A stretch of 64,000 bases of DNA, from assembly GCA_964500645.1 (NCBI GenBank), contig CAZCOH010000003.1:1-64000 (forward strand). The letters run 5' to 3'. Shown piece by piece: positions 51,522 through 61,372 of this stretch. Position 1 is the stretch's first letter. The number at the start of each line of letters is the position of its first letter. The position numbers and the translations under genes were made by a program. A model generated the notes under the pieces. The model had not been told where the DNA came from. It ran no database searches and saw nothing but the letters and a program-made list of their open reading frames with translations. The stretch is from CAYFIW01 sp964500645. GTDB taxonomy: Bacteria > Chloroflexota > Dehalococcoidia > Lucifugimonadales > UBA826.

Positions 51522-53216
51522 ATGAAAATGAAAGGGGCACAAATCGTATGTGAAAGTCTTCTAAGAGAAGGCTGCAACGTTGTGTTTGGAATACCAGGAG
51601 GAGCGATCCTACCCCTTTACCAGACGCTTCCCGAATTTCCAGATCTAAGGCATATATTAGTTAGGCATGAGCAGGGAGCTTCACATGCGGCTGACGGGTA
51701 TGCGAGAGTTACAGGTCGGCCTGGTGTTGCATTTGCCACTTCTGGTCCTGGAGCCACTAACCTTGTGACTGGCATAGCTTCTGCCCAAATGGATTCAGTC
51801 CCGATGGTAATAGTAACGGGACAAGTGGCAACCACTGTTATCGGTTCAGATGCGTTTCAGGAGACAGATATTACAGGTATCACTCTGCCCATCACCAAGC
51901 ATAATTTTCTTGTGATGGATGCATCGGATATCGCGCAAGTGATTAAGGACGCGTTTCATATAGCCAATACTGGTAGGCCAGGACCAGTTCTTGTTGACAT
52001 TCCAAGAGATATATTTCTACAAGAAGTGGAATATACAGTTCCAACAGAAATTGATCTCCCTGGTTATTCTCCAACGACCATTGGTAACACTAAGCAATTA
52101 AAGCGGGCGGCAGAATTAATAAAGAATTCAAAAAAACCGGTCATTTTGGCGGGACATGGTGTACTAATTTCTCAAGCATATTCTGAGCTTAAAGATCTGG
52201 CTGAGAATGCGCAGATTCCGGTCATAACGACCCTTCTTGGTATAAGTTGCTTTCCAGAGGACCATGTTTTGTCAGCGGGTTGGCCAGGTATGCACGGTTT
52301 GGCGTATTCAAGTTTGGCGATCGATGAATCCGATTTATTGATTGCTTTGGGGATGAGATTTGATGACCGCATCACTGGTAACCCCAGTAAGTTCTCAACT
52401 AATTCTAAGAAAATTCATGTTGATATAGATCCGTCTGAAATAGGGAAGAACATACATGTGGATGTGCCTATAGTTGGGGATGTTAAAGAGGTGCTCTCAT
52501 CACTTAACAAGTTGGTTGAGCCTAAGACACACCCTGATTGGATAAAGAGAATAGAACAACTCAAAAAAGAACATCCGTCACTAGATTTGCCCAAAACTGA
52601 GAAGTTACTTGCACGACAAGTCATTAAAGATATTTCAGAGATTACTGATGGAAGGTCCATTGTTGTCACAGGCGTTGGACAACACCAAATGTGGGCTGCC
52701 CAGCATTACACTTTTAAAGAGCCTTGTTCACTGATAACGTCTGGTGGATCCGGAACAATGGGATTTGAGGTTCCTGCTGCTATGGGGGCTCAGGTAGCGA
52801 AACCAGATAGTACAGTATGGTCGATCGCCGGAGATGGTGGTTTCCAGATGACTATGAGTGAGTTAGCTACTATCGCTGAAAATAATCTCCCTGTGAAGTT
52901 CGCTATTCTAAACAATGGATTCTTAGGAATGGTTAGGCAATGGCAGGAGATTTTTTACGAGAGTTCGTATGTTTCGACTGCATATACGGGCAATCCTGAT
53001 TTTGTGAAACTTGCAGAGGCTTTCAACATCAAGGGCATTCGGGTGAGTGACAAGGCCCAAGTTAAATCGGCTATTCAAGAGGCAATGGATCACGACGGTC
53101 CAGTTTTGATAGATTTCATAGTAGAACAGGAAGAAAATGTTTACCCAATGATACCTTCTGGGATGACCGTGGCAGATATTATCGAAGAGCCAATTAATGA
53201 GAGAGTAACAGTATGA
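51522..53216 (+). CDS. ilvB: Acetolactate synthase large subunit
   Basis: The protein has 564 residues. The catalytic Glu is in RHEQGASHAADGYAR. The thiamine diphosphate motif is GDGGFQMTMSELATIAENN. GLAYSSLAIDESDLLIALG and RFDDRITGNPSKF mark the central domain. It makes acetolactate and acetohydroxybutyrate, the first common step for valine, leucine and isoleucine. The start MKMKGAQIVCESL at 51522 is canonical; the longer open frame upstream runs through the T-box and is not coding. It overlaps ilvN by ATGA. Confidence 0.96.
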   Translation: MKMKGAQIVCESLLREGCNVVFGIPGGAILPLYQTLPEFPDLRHILVRHEQGASHAADGYARVTGRPGVAFATSGPGATNLVTGIASAQMDSVPMVIVTGQVATTVIGSDAFQETDITGITLPITKHNFLVMDASDIAQVIKDAFHIANTGRPGPVLVDIPRDIFLQEVEYTVPTEIDLPGYSPTTIGNTKQLKRAAELIKNSKKPVILAGHGVLISQAYSELKDLAENAQIPVITTLLGISCFPEDHVLSAGWPGMHGLAYSSLAIDESDLLIALGMRFDDRITGNPSKFSTNSKKIHVDIDPSEIGKNIHVDVPIVGDVKEVLSSLNKLVEPKTHPDWIKRIEQLKKEHPSLDLPKTEKLLARQVIKDISEITDGRSIVVTGVGQHQMWAAQHYTFKEPCSLITSGGSGTMGFEVPAAMGAQVAKPDSTVWSIAGDGGFQMTMSELATIAENNLPVKFAILNNGFLGMVRQWQEIFYESSYVSTAYTGNPDFVKLAEAFNIKGIRVSDKAQVKSAIQEAMDHDGPVLIDFIVEQEENVYPMIPSGMTVADIIEEPINERVTV

Positions 53217-53725
53217 CCCAGCGCATTGAACGCCACACTGTAACAGCACTCGTTGAAGACCGACCCGGAGTTCTCAATCGTATTTCGAGCATGTTTAGAA
53301 GAAGAGGGTATAACATATCCAGCTTGGCCGTAGGGCAAAGCGAAACTGAAGGATTGTCAAGGATGACGTTCGTTGTTGAAGGAGACCCTGACACGGTAGA
53401 GATGGTTTCGAAGAACTTACATAAATTGGTTGAAGTTATAAAAGTTGTAAACATATCCCAAGATAATGTCGTGTCAAGAGAATTGGCTTTAGTAAGGGTT
53501 GAATCTGATGCTTCATCGAGAAGCGAAATCATGCAGATAATAGATATTTTCAGGGCGAAAATAGTTGATGTTTCACAAGGCACCTTAATCGTCGAGGTAA
53601 CGGGCGATGAAGACAAGGTAGATTCTCTAGTCGATCTACTTGGCACATTTGGAGTTAAAGAAGTAATGCGTACCGGTACAATAGCTATGAGCAGGGGAGT
53701 GTCTTTTGAGCAAGAGACTCAATGA
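53213..53725 (+). CDS. ilvN: Acetolactate synthase small regulatory subunit
   Basis: The protein has 170 residues. An N-terminal ACT domain reads HTVTALVEDRPGVLNRISSM, FRRRGYNISSLAVG and RMTFVVEGD, followed by the C-terminal domain. It activates the large subunit and gives feedback control by valine or other branched-chain amino acids. Its ATG overlaps the ilvB stop. Confidence 0.95.
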   Translation: MTQRIERHTVTALVEDRPGVLNRISSMFRRRGYNISSLAVGQSETEGLSRMTFVVEGDPDTVEMVSKNLHKLVEVIKVVNISQDNVVSRELALVRVESDASSRSEIMQIIDIFRAKIVDVSQGTLIVEVTGDEDKVDSLVDLLGTFGVKEVMRTGTIAMSRGVSFEQETQ

Positions 53726-53791
53726 CAAAGATCTATTGATAATGCCTAACAATTCATATAAAGGTTAATCTAATTTAGGAGTTTGATAACA

Positions 53792-54793
53792 ATGCCAGCG
53801 AAGATGTATTACGAAACAGATGTAGATATGTCACTTTTGGATGACCAAAAAATTGGAATTATTGGTTATGGTAGTCAAGGGCATGCGCACGCATTAAATT
53901 TAAAGGATTCTGGCTTGCAGGTCTCGGTTGGTCTTTACGAGGGAAGTCAGAGTTGGGCAAAAGCCGAAGAAGATGGACTTAAAGTTGGCACAGTAGCTGA
54001 GGTCTGCGAGGAATCCGATGTGATAATGCTGCTAATACCTGACCACATACAGGCTCAAGTTTACAGAGACTCAGTGTTACCTCACCTTCTTCCAGGAAAG
54101 ACATTGATGTTTGCTCATGGATTTAACATTCATTACGATGCAATCGTCCCTCCTGAAAATGTTGATGTGACGATGGTTGCTCCAAAAGCGCCGGGCCATA
54201 GAATGAGGGAGGTGTATACAAAAGAATCGGGAGTACCCGGGTTGCTTGCAGTTCATCAAGACTCTTCTGGAAATGCCCACGGGATTGGTCTAGCTTATGC
54301 AAGAGGAATAGGTTGTACAAGAGCGGGCGTTCTTGATACAACATTTAAAGAGGAAACTGAGACAGATCTGTTTGGAGAACAAGCAGTTCTATGTGGTGGT
54401 GTAGCGGAGCTTGTAAAAGCGGCTTTTGAAACCCTTGTTGAAGCTGGTTATCAGCCTGAGTCAGCATATTTTGAATGCATGCATGAGCTCAAACTTATCG
54501 TTGATTTGTTCTACCAAGGTGGGATGGAATATATGAGGTATTCCGTAAGCGATACTGCTGAGTACGGAGATTACACTAGAGGACCTGTCGTGATTGACGA
54601 TAGTGTTAAAGAAAAAATGAGGGAAGTGCTAGACCAGATACAAGATGGCACCTTCGCAAGAGAATGGATTACAGAAAACGATGAAGGTAGGCCGACTTTT
54701 AATAGGTTGAGAGAGGAAAATGCAGGTCACCCCATTGAGAAAGTTGGTAAAGAATTAAGGTCCATGATGTCTTTTCTAACGGATTCTGATTAA
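53792..54793 (+). CDS. ilvC: Ketol-acid reductoisomerase (class I)
   Basis: The protein has 333 residues. The nucleotide motif is [17 protein letters not shown], then [15 protein letters not shown] and the knotted C-domain with [27 protein letters not shown] in the beta2 loop helps decide NAD(P)H use; the serines there suggest NADPH. ATG 53792 has TAGGAG upstream; TTG 53783 is a weaker alternative. It catalyses the second step of branched-chain synthesis. Confidence 0.96.
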   Translation: MPAKMYYETDVDMSLLDDQKIGIIGYGSQGHAHALNLKDSGLQVSVGLYEGSQSWAKAEEDGLKVGTVAEVCEESDVIMLLIPDHIQAQVYRDSVLPHLLPGKTLMFAHGFNIHYDAIVPPENVDVTMVAPKAPGHRMREVYTKESGVPGLLAVHQDSSGNAHGIGLAYARGIGCTRAGVLDTTFKEETETDLFGEQAVLCGGVAELVKAAFETLVEAGYQPESAYFECMHELKLIVDLFYQGGMEYMRYSVSDTAEYGDYTRGPVVIDDSVKEKMREVLDQIQDGTFAREWITENDEGRPTFNRLREENAGHPIEKVGKELRSMMSFLTDSD

Positions 54794-54829
54794 CCTGGGT
54801 TTTTAGAACTTTAATCATAGGTGGTTAGT

Positions 54830-54940
54830 ATGTCTGGTATGAAGTTTAAAAATGAAATTTGTATGAGGAATGAACACGCAGTTCGCTTAAGTGGTTTGGT
54901 CTTGGCAGGGCTGAACCCAGCGGACTGCGTTGTCCTGTGA
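54830..54940 (+). CDS. Candidate 36-residue leucine-rich leader peptide before leuA
   Basis: An ATG at 54830 has AGGTGG five bases upstream and opens 36 codons to TGA at 54940, 54 bases before leuA. The C-terminal part reads VRLSGLVLAGLNPADCVVL, with five leucines and four valines in 19 residues. A hairpin covers this stretch. This arrangement suggests a translated leader controlling leuACD by leucine supply. The family is not recognised, so the function is inference. Confidence 0.55.
   Translation: MSGMKFKNEICMRNEHAVRLSGLVLAGLNPADCVVL
54876..54930 (+). promoter_or_regulatory. RNA hairpin within the leuA leader
   Basis: ACGCAGTTCGCT (54876-54887) pairs with AGCGGACTGCGT (54919-54930), 12 bp with one T-G wobble. 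The loop of 31 bases has further short complementarities. It lies over the leucine codons of the leader ORF, so ribosome stalling there could switch it. No T run follows directly, so control of translation rather than termination is possible. Confidence 0.5.
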
Positions 54941-54994
54941 AGATTTGGGATAGACGACGGATATTTTTAACCGAGAAACTGTTTGGAGGTTCCA

Positions 54995-56518
54995 ATGTCA
55001 CAGGAAAAGGTAATAATTTTTGATACAACATTAAGAGATGGCGAACAATCGGCTGGGATTGGATTGACTACTCAGGAAAAATTAGAGATTGCACAGCAGT
55101 TGGAAAGACTAGGAGTCGATGTTATTGAAGCAGGATTTGCTGCTAGTTCGCCTGGAGATTTAGAAGCAGTCCAAACGATTGCTGCCCAGGTTAGGAGCCC
55201 GATCATAACTTCCTTGGCTCGTTGCTATATACCCGACGTAGATGCGGCATGGGAGGGAGTCAAAGGAGCAGCTAAACCAAGGATTCATGTGTTTATTTCC
55301 AGTTCTGATAATCACATAATGAATCTACTTCGAAAGAATCCTGAAGATGTATTGGAGACCGCTGTAGCATCGGTTGCAAGGGCCAAAACATATTGCGACG
55401 ATGTGGAATTTTCACCTATGGATGCAACTCGGACCGATCCAGAGTATCTGTTTAAGATGCTTGAATCGGTGATAGAGGCTGGAGCTAACACAGTGAACAT
55501 TGCCGATACAGTGGGCTACACTATACCTTCCGAATTTGCCCAGCGTATCGAGGACATAAAGGAAAATGTGCCCAATATTGATAAAGCTGTAATTAGCGTA
55601 CATTGCCATAATGATCTAGGTCTATCAGTGGCGAACAGTCTTGCTGCGGTTAAGGCCGGAGTCAGGCAGGTAGAGGGGTGTATTAACGGTCTAGGAGAGC
55701 GTGCAGGGAATGCTTCCTTAGAAGAAATCATTATGGCTTTAGAGACTAGGGATGATTTATTCGATGTCTCTACCAGCATAGATACTACCCAGATATATAG
55801 AACTAGCCGCCTTGTTAGCGATATAACGGGATTTCCAGTACAACCCAACAAAGCCATTGTTGGAGCTAACGCGTTTAGACATGCCTCTGGTATTCATCAG
55901 GATGGAGTTATCAAAGATAGGAGCACCTACGAGATAATTGATCCTAAAACTGTAGGCTGGCCGAGTAATTCACTCGTTTTAGGCAAACTAAGTGGTAGGG
56001 CAGGTTTGAGAGCTCGATTAGAAGAGCTTGGATACCATCTTGAACAGGAAGAGCTTAACGAGGTGTTTGAAGCCTTTAAGTCGTTGGCTGATAGAAAGCG
56101 AGAGGTTACCGATCAGGATTTGGAATCACTGATGTCAACCACTCGGAGGACAGCAGATGTTCCCACTATTTATGAACTACTGCATGTACAGGTTTCTACT
56201 GGCGATCACGAAGTTCCAACCGCGACAGTGAAAATTAATTCTCCCACTGGGGAAGAGATTGTTGACGCGGCCACTGGAACTGGCCCGGTCGATGCAGTAT
56301 ATCAAGCAATTAATAGGGTGATAGGAGTTGAAAACAGACTGACAGAATTTAGAGTTGACGCTGTTACGGAAGGTATCGATTCACTTGGGGATGTAACTAT
56401 TCGTATCGAGAGTAATTCAGATGTGTATGTCGGGAGAGGTAGCGACACGGATATAATAGTAGCAAGTGCTAAAGCGTATATGAACGCCCTCAATAGAGCT
56501 CTTTCTGTAACCGAGTAA
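54995..56518 (+). CDS. leuA: 2-isopropylmalate synthase
   Basis: The protein has 507 residues. The catalytic barrel shows IFDTTLRDGEQSAGIGL, SVHCHNDLGLSVANSLAA and NGLGERAGNASLEEI, followed by the GIHQDG block. The C-terminal regulatory domain (from about residue 385) is complete, so leucine feedback is expected. GGAGG is five bases before ATG 54995. It condenses acetyl-CoA with 2-oxoisovalerate, the first leucine-specific step. Confidence 0.95.
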   Translation: MSQEKVIIFDTTLRDGEQSAGIGLTTQEKLEIAQQLERLGVDVIEAGFAASSPGDLEAVQTIAAQVRSPIITSLARCYIPDVDAAWEGVKGAAKPRIHVFISSSDNHIMNLLRKNPEDVLETAVASVARAKTYCDDVEFSPMDATRTDPEYLFKMLESVIEAGANTVNIADTVGYTIPSEFAQRIEDIKENVPNIDKAVISVHCHNDLGLSVANSLAAVKAGVRQVEGCINGLGERAGNASLEEIIMALETRDDLFDVSTSIDTTQIYRTSRLVSDITGFPVQPNKAIVGANAFRHASGIHQDGVIKDRSTYEIIDPKTVGWPSNSLVLGKLSGRAGLRARLEELGYHLEQEELNEVFEAFKSLADRKREVTDQDLESLMSTTRRTADVPTIYELLHVQVSTGDHEVPTATVKINSPTGEEIVDAATGTGPVDAVYQAINRVIGVENRLTEFRVDAVTEGIDSLGDVTIRIESNSDVYVGRGSDTDIIVASAKAYMNALNRALSVTE

Positions 56519-56547
56519 TGAATATAACTAGTTTTATAAATTGAAGC

Positions 56548-56566
56548 CCTAGTAAAGATGACTAGG
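56548..56566 (+). other. Small hairpin before leuC
   Basis: CCTAGT (56548-56553) and ACTAGG (56561-56566) pair around AAAGATG. It lies in the short leuA-leuC spacer and is not followed by a T run; it may be an mRNA processing or stability element, or chance. Confidence 0.35.
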
Positions 56567-56590
56567 TGAATAATTTAAATGGAGTTTTTA

Positions 56591-57994
56591 ATGTCTCCTA
56601 AGACCATGTTTGAAAAAATTTGGGATGCACATGTTGTTAAAGAAGAGACAGGGAAGCCAAGCGTGCTTTATGTGGACCTACATTTAGTACATGAAGTTAC
56701 CTCTCCACAGGCCTTTGACGGTTTACGAATGGCGGGAAGGGAAGTCAGAAGAAAGGATCTTACTGTAGCTGTTGCCGATCATAACACTCCTACGTGGGAT
56801 TTAAGTCTTCCTATTACTGATCCCATTGCCCAGCAACAGTTGGACGCTTTGTCAAAAAATTGTGAAGACTTCGGTATAACTTTGCATGACAGATTTAGTC
56901 CGATGCAAGGGATAGTTCATGTTATCGGACCTGAACAAGGACATACTCAACCTGGAAAAACCATCGTATGTGGAGACAGCCACACTTCTACTCATGGCGC
57001 TTTCGGTGCATTTGCAATGGGTATAGGTACATCTGAAGTGGAGCATGTACTAGCGACGCAAACTTTGAGACAGTTCAAACCTAAAACTATGGAAGTTAGG
57101 GTAAACGGAGAACTTTCTAGTGGAGTCACCGCTAAAGATATTATCCTTGCGATCATAGGAAAAATAGGCACAGCTGGGGCAACAGGACATGTGATTGAGT
57201 ACACGGGAAGTGCTATTCAGGCTCTCTCTATGGAAGGCCGTATGACTGTTTGTAATATGAGTATTGAGGCAGGTGCCAGGGCTGGTATGGTGGCTCCAGA
57301 TAAGACCACATTTGAATACATGAGGGGGCGAGAATTCGTTCCGCAGGGAAGTGATTTTGATGATGCTGTGGAGGAATGGGAGAAACTCTCAACTGACGCG
57401 GGAGCAACCTATGACAAGGTTATTGAAATAGAGGCTTCAGAATTGGAGCCATTTGTCAGTTGGGGAACAAATCCAGGTATGGTCGTTCCTGTAACTGCTA
57501 CAGTACCTGATCCAAATGATTTTCAGGACGAAGGTGATAAAGAATCAGTTCAAAGAGCCTTAGAATATATGGACTTGAATCCTGGCATGAAAATCGAAGA
57601 CATATATATCGACAGAGTTTTTATAGGTTCTTGTACGAATTCACGTATAGAGGATTTGAGGTCGGCTGCGAAGATTGCTGAAGGGAACCAAGTAGACAAA
57701 AACGTATATGCGATGGTTGTTCCAGGATCTAACGCTATTAAGAGGCAGGCCGAGGAGGAGGGATTGGATAAGGTCTTTATTGAAGCTGGGTTTGATTGGA
57801 GGGAGGCGGGCTGTTCAATGTGTCTGGGTATGAATCCTGATATTTTGCAGCCGGGTGAACGTTGTGCGTCTACATCTAACAGGAATTTTGAAGGCAGACA
57901 GGGAAAGGGTGGAAGAACTCATCTTGTAAGTCCAGAAATGGCAGCAGCGGCCGCGCTCAAAGGACATTTCGTAGATATAAGATACTGGGATTAA
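56591..57994 (+). CDS. leuC: 3-isopropylmalate dehydratase large subunit
   Basis: The protein has 467 residues and starts [16 protein letters not shown], the family N-terminus, with GGAG six bases upstream. The Fe-S cysteines are in [15 protein letters not shown] and [30 protein letters not shown] is the aconitase signature. It isomerises isopropylmalate with LeuD. It lies 72 bases after leuA. Confidence 0.96.
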   Translation: MSPKTMFEKIWDAHVVKEETGKPSVLYVDLHLVHEVTSPQAFDGLRMAGREVRRKDLTVAVADHNTPTWDLSLPITDPIAQQQLDALSKNCEDFGITLHDRFSPMQGIVHVIGPEQGHTQPGKTIVCGDSHTSTHGAFGAFAMGIGTSEVEHVLATQTLRQFKPKTMEVRVNGELSSGVTAKDIILAIIGKIGTAGATGHVIEYTGSAIQALSMEGRMTVCNMSIEAGARAGMVAPDKTTFEYMRGREFVPQGSDFDDAVEEWEKLSTDAGATYDKVIEIEASELEPFVSWGTNPGMVVPVTATVPDPNDFQDEGDKESVQRALEYMDLNPGMKIEDIYIDRVFIGSCTNSRIEDLRSAAKIAEGNQVDKNVYAMVVPGSNAIKRQAEEEGLDKVFIEAGFDWREAGCSMCLGMNPDILQPGERCASTSNRNFEGRQGKGGRTHLVSPEMAAAAALKGHFVDIRYWD

Positions 57995-58010
57995 TTGAGG
58001 ATATTAAGTT

Positions 58011-58631
58011 ATGGAGCCGTTTAGAACGCTTAATGGAGGGGTTGCACCCCTTAATCGTGTCAATGTTGACACTGACCAAATCATACCCAAGCAGTTTTTG
58101 AAGAGAGTGGAAAGAACCGGATTTGGACAATTTTTATTCAATGATTGGCGTTTTTCTGAGGACGGGTCTGAAAATCCCGACTTTGTTTTAAATAAACAAA
58201 CATACAAAGATGCATCTGTTTTGGTGAGTGGAAGAAACTTTGGATGTGGTTCTTCACGAGAGCATGCACCATGGGCACTTCAGGACTTCGGGATAAGATG
58301 CATAATAGCTCCAAGCTTCGCAGATATATTTTTTGGAAATTGTTTTCAAAATGGGATACTCCCTGTGGTATTGCCGGAGGAAGTTGTTAATCAAATCATT
58401 GATAATTCTGAGAAAGATCCTGGGTATAAAGTTACTATTGATTTAGAATCTCAAAGGGTCTGGGATATAAATGAAGAAGTCGTTGCAGACTTTGACATTG
58501 AACCATTTAGAAGGCACTGCCTTTTGAACGGCTTGGATGACATAGGCTTAACACTTGAAGACGAAGATGACATAGCCAAATTCGAGTCCAGTCGTTCAAA
58601 GCATGGTGGGGTTATTAAGAATAATTACTAA
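58011..58631 (+). CDS. leuD: 3-isopropylmalate dehydratase small subunit
   Basis: The protein has 206 residues. NRVNVDTDQIIPKQFLK and GRNFGCGSSREHAPWALQDF are the LeuD swivel-domain signatures. It lies 16 bases after leuC. The cluster ends here without leuB, so isopropylmalate dehydrogenase must be encoded elsewhere. Confidence 0.96.
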   Translation: MEPFRTLNGGVAPLNRVNVDTDQIIPKQFLKRVERTGFGQFLFNDWRFSEDGSENPDFVLNKQTYKDASVLVSGRNFGCGSSREHAPWALQDFGIRCIIAPSFADIFFGNCFQNGILPVVLPEEVVNQIIDNSEKDPGYKVTIDLESQRVWDINEEVVADFDIEPFRRHCLLNGLDDIGLTLEDEDDIAKFESSRSKHGGVIKNNY

Positions 58632-58727
58632 TCACATGAGTCGCCGTAATTACCTGTTGGTTACCTATTACGGGAGTTGCGAATAATAATCAATCTACAT
58701 GAAATATAAGGCTAGTATCAACAAATC

Positions 58728-61316
58728 CTAACCTGTATTAATCATCACATCTCTTGACTTAGAGCCGTCGCTTGGCCCTACAATGCCCATGTCTTCCAGT
58801 TCATCCATGAGCCTAGCAGCCCTAGGGTACCCTATCCTCAATCGTCTTTGAAGCAGTGAGGTTGATAACTTACTATGTCTTTGAGCTAGTTCAATCGCTC
58901 TATCTGTCAGATTATCTCTCCCGACTGAATTGGCAGATCCATACTGTGAGGAATCGCTTTCTTCAGATTCAGAATCACTGACTGTGTGAAGGTCGACCTG
59001 AGGTTTTGTAGACCACGGAGTATCTTTCCAATGATTTACAATTTTCCCGATTTCATCGTCAGATATGTATACGCTTTGTACCCTTACAGGCCTAGTACCA
59101 TCTATAGGTTGGTATAGCATGTCACCTCTTCCAAGCAGACGCTCAGCACCAGTAGTGTCTAAAATAGTTCGTGAGTCCACTTGAGAGGTGACTCCAAAAC
59201 TGATTCTGCTAGGGAAATTTGCTTTTATAAGTCCCGTTATCACGTCAACTGAAGGTCTTTGTGTAGCGATTATGAGATGTATTCCAGTAGCTCTGCCAAG
59301 TTGTGCCAATCGGCATATTGATTGTTCTACGTCGAATGCTGCAGTCATCATCAAATCTGCCAATTCGTCAATTGCAACCACTAGATAAGGCATTTTTGAA
59401 GTAGGTGTTTTTTTGTTGTAAGTTTCAATGTTTCTTACGCCTATCTCTTCCATGGTTCTGTATCGGTCCATCATCTCTTTTATTAATCCTTTGAGTAGGT
59501 TTACTACCCTGTCTGTTTCCACAACGACAGGTGTAATGAGATGAGGTATTCCGTTATAGGGTGTTAGTTCGACTCGTTTCGGATCTACGAGCAACATCTG
59601 TAATTCTGACGGTGTTCGTTCCATTATCAGGCAAGATATGATTGCATTCATACAGACGCTTTTGCCACTACCTGTTGCCCCAGCAATTAATAAATGAGGC
59701 ATCCTTGCTAGGTCGAATACCACTTCATCACCATCTGATCCTCTGCCCAAGGCAACAGGTAGTGGTGACTTTGCTTTTATAGTTCCGTATGTTTTACTCC
59801 CCATTACTCTTTTAAGGGAAACTATGCTTGGATTAGGATTTGGCACTTCTATACCTAGTAAGGACTCTCCCATCACAGGGGTTTCAATTCTCAGACTTGG
59901 CGTTTTTAGGGCTAGAGAAAGATCTTTTTCTCGCCGTAGTATGTTGTCTACGCTTATTCTAGTTTTGTCTTCTTCCTGGGCAATAATTTGCTTACCATTC
60001 TTATCGAGTTTAGGATTTCCTTTTTCATCTTTTACCCTTACTCTTTTATACTTTCTAACCCATCCGGGTTCTATACCATACATAGTTACTGTAGGACCTG
60101 GACGAACTTTTTCTACCTCCACTTCTATTCTGTATTCAGCAAATGTTGTCTTGATTATGTCTGAAGTTTTTTTGATATCGTCGCGACTTATGCCTCCTTC
60201 GTCTGAGTCAGTTAATAGCTCTAAACTGGGAAGAATCCATCTCTTGGACAATGGGGCAGAATCTGTTTTTGATACTTCTGAATACTTTTCAGGGATATCT
60301 TGTTCATTTGGTATGTTGTAGGGAGTTGTATTTATGGTTTCTGACTCACTGTAAATAACATCTGTGTTAGACCAAAATTTATTAAACTTGGTTCCGTCTC
60401 TTTCTAATAAGTTCTTTTCCTTAGGGTTGAAAACCCCTTCAATTTCTCCCGCTGTTTTTGAATAATTAGGTTTTGGTATGGGTATTCCACTTGATTTAGT
60501 CTCTGGTATGAAATAACCAAGTCTTTCAGCACTCTCAGACCAAGAATCATCCTTATCTGAAGGTGATGTCTCTCCTTCGAGTACTTCTAGTTCAACATCC
60601 ATTCCCTCAAGACTGCCGATTATTTCACTTTCTCTAATATGGGGAGTTAAGATTTCAGGGGGGATGTTTGGTTCGTCACTTTGAATTGGGGAGGGGAGGA
60701 TTTTCGGAGACTCTGATTTTACATAAAACCTTGATAGTGCCCTTGATGTTGCAAATAATCCAAGGTATAACGATACAATTCCAAATTTGAGAATCTCTAT
60801 TATTTCTATGACTGTTTTTGGTCTATAAATAATAAGAGATGCAAATAAAATGGAGCTGACTCTAATAATGCCTTGGACGATACCTTGCCCTGTAATTGCA
60901 CTGCTTATTTTGCCCCCTATGGGATTTCCATATGACGCTGATGTCCAGCCAGGGAATCCCTCACTAGGGGTGTAGAAAGAAAATAATCCCCAGACACCTA
61001 TGAATAATCCAATAAACGAAATTAGGTTTTTCTTATTATGGCGTATGTAAATTCGCATTAGGGATGAGTAAAAAAGTGTAACTAGAATTCCTACTGAGAC
61101 GGTTGACAGGACTATTCCCAACCCGAACCAAATAAGTACCAATTCCGTTTTGGTTGTAACAAAATTTAGAACTGTGTCTTGGTTAAAGTATCCCCATATT
61201 ATGCCGCCCGCTAACATGATACCGGTTATTGAAGTAACCAATAATTTCCATGTTATTACAAATGCAGGCACGTTGATGGATGAGGCTGATTGTGTGCTAG
61301 ATCTCTTCTTGACCAT
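58728..61316 (-). CDS. ftsK: DNA translocase FtsK/SpoIIIE family
   Basis: The protein has 862 residues. About five N-terminal membrane helices (to residue 200) lead into an acidic linker, then the motor with Walker A IAGATGSGKSVCMNAII near residue 546 and Walker B VVAIDELADLMM near 645, and a C-terminal gamma winged helix (KLSTSLLQRRLRIGYPRAAR). The gamma domain reads polar sequence marks so the motor can pump DNA to the division site. It converges with leuD. Confidence 0.94.
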   Translation of the reverse strand: MVKKRSSTQSASSINVPAFVITWKLLVTSITGIMLAGGIIWGYFNQDTVLNFVTTKTELVLIWFGLGIVLSTVSVGILVTLFYSSLMRIYIRHNKKNLISFIGLFIGVWGLFSFYTPSEGFPGWTSASYGNPIGGKISSAITGQGIVQGIIRVSSILFASLIIYRPKTVIEIIEILKFGIVSLYLGLFATSRALSRFYVKSESPKILPSPIQSDEPNIPPEILTPHIRESEIIGSLEGMDVELEVLEGETSPSDKDDSWSESAERLGYFIPETKSSGIPIPKPNYSKTAGEIEGVFNPKEKNLLERDGTKFNKFWSNTDVIYSESETINTTPYNIPNEQDIPEKYSEVSKTDSAPLSKRWILPSLELLTDSDEGGISRDDIKKTSDIIKTTFAEYRIEVEVEKVRPGPTVTMYGIEPGWVRKYKRVRVKDEKGNPKLDKNGKQIIAQEEDKTRISVDNILRREKDLSLALKTPSLRIETPVMGESLLGIEVPNPNPSIVSLKRVMGSKTYGTIKAKSPLPVALGRGSDGDEVVFDLARMPHLLIAGATGSGKSVCMNAIISCLIMERTPSELQMLLVDPKRVELTPYNGIPHLITPVVVETDRVVNLLKGLIKEMMDRYRTMEEIGVRNIETYNKKTPTSKMPYLVVAIDELADLMMTAAFDVEQSICRLAQLGRATGIHLIIATQRPSVDVITGLIKANFPSRISFGVTSQVDSRTILDTTGAERLLGRGDMLYQPIDGTRPVRVQSVYISDDEIGKIVNHWKDTPWSTKPQVDLHTVSDSESEESDSSQYGSANSVGRDNLTDRAIELAQRHSKLSTSLLQRRLRIGYPRAARLMDELEDMGIVGPSDGSKSRDVMINTG

Positions 61317-61372
61317 GTCAAAATGATATTGGAGGTGTGATCTAGGATTTTTGTCTGCTTACATATTTCTAC

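Noticed and set aside
58644..58673. Hairpin CCGTAAT/ATTACGG between leuD and ftsK as terminator
   Set aside because: The stem is 7 bp with a 16-base loop and no T run on either side.
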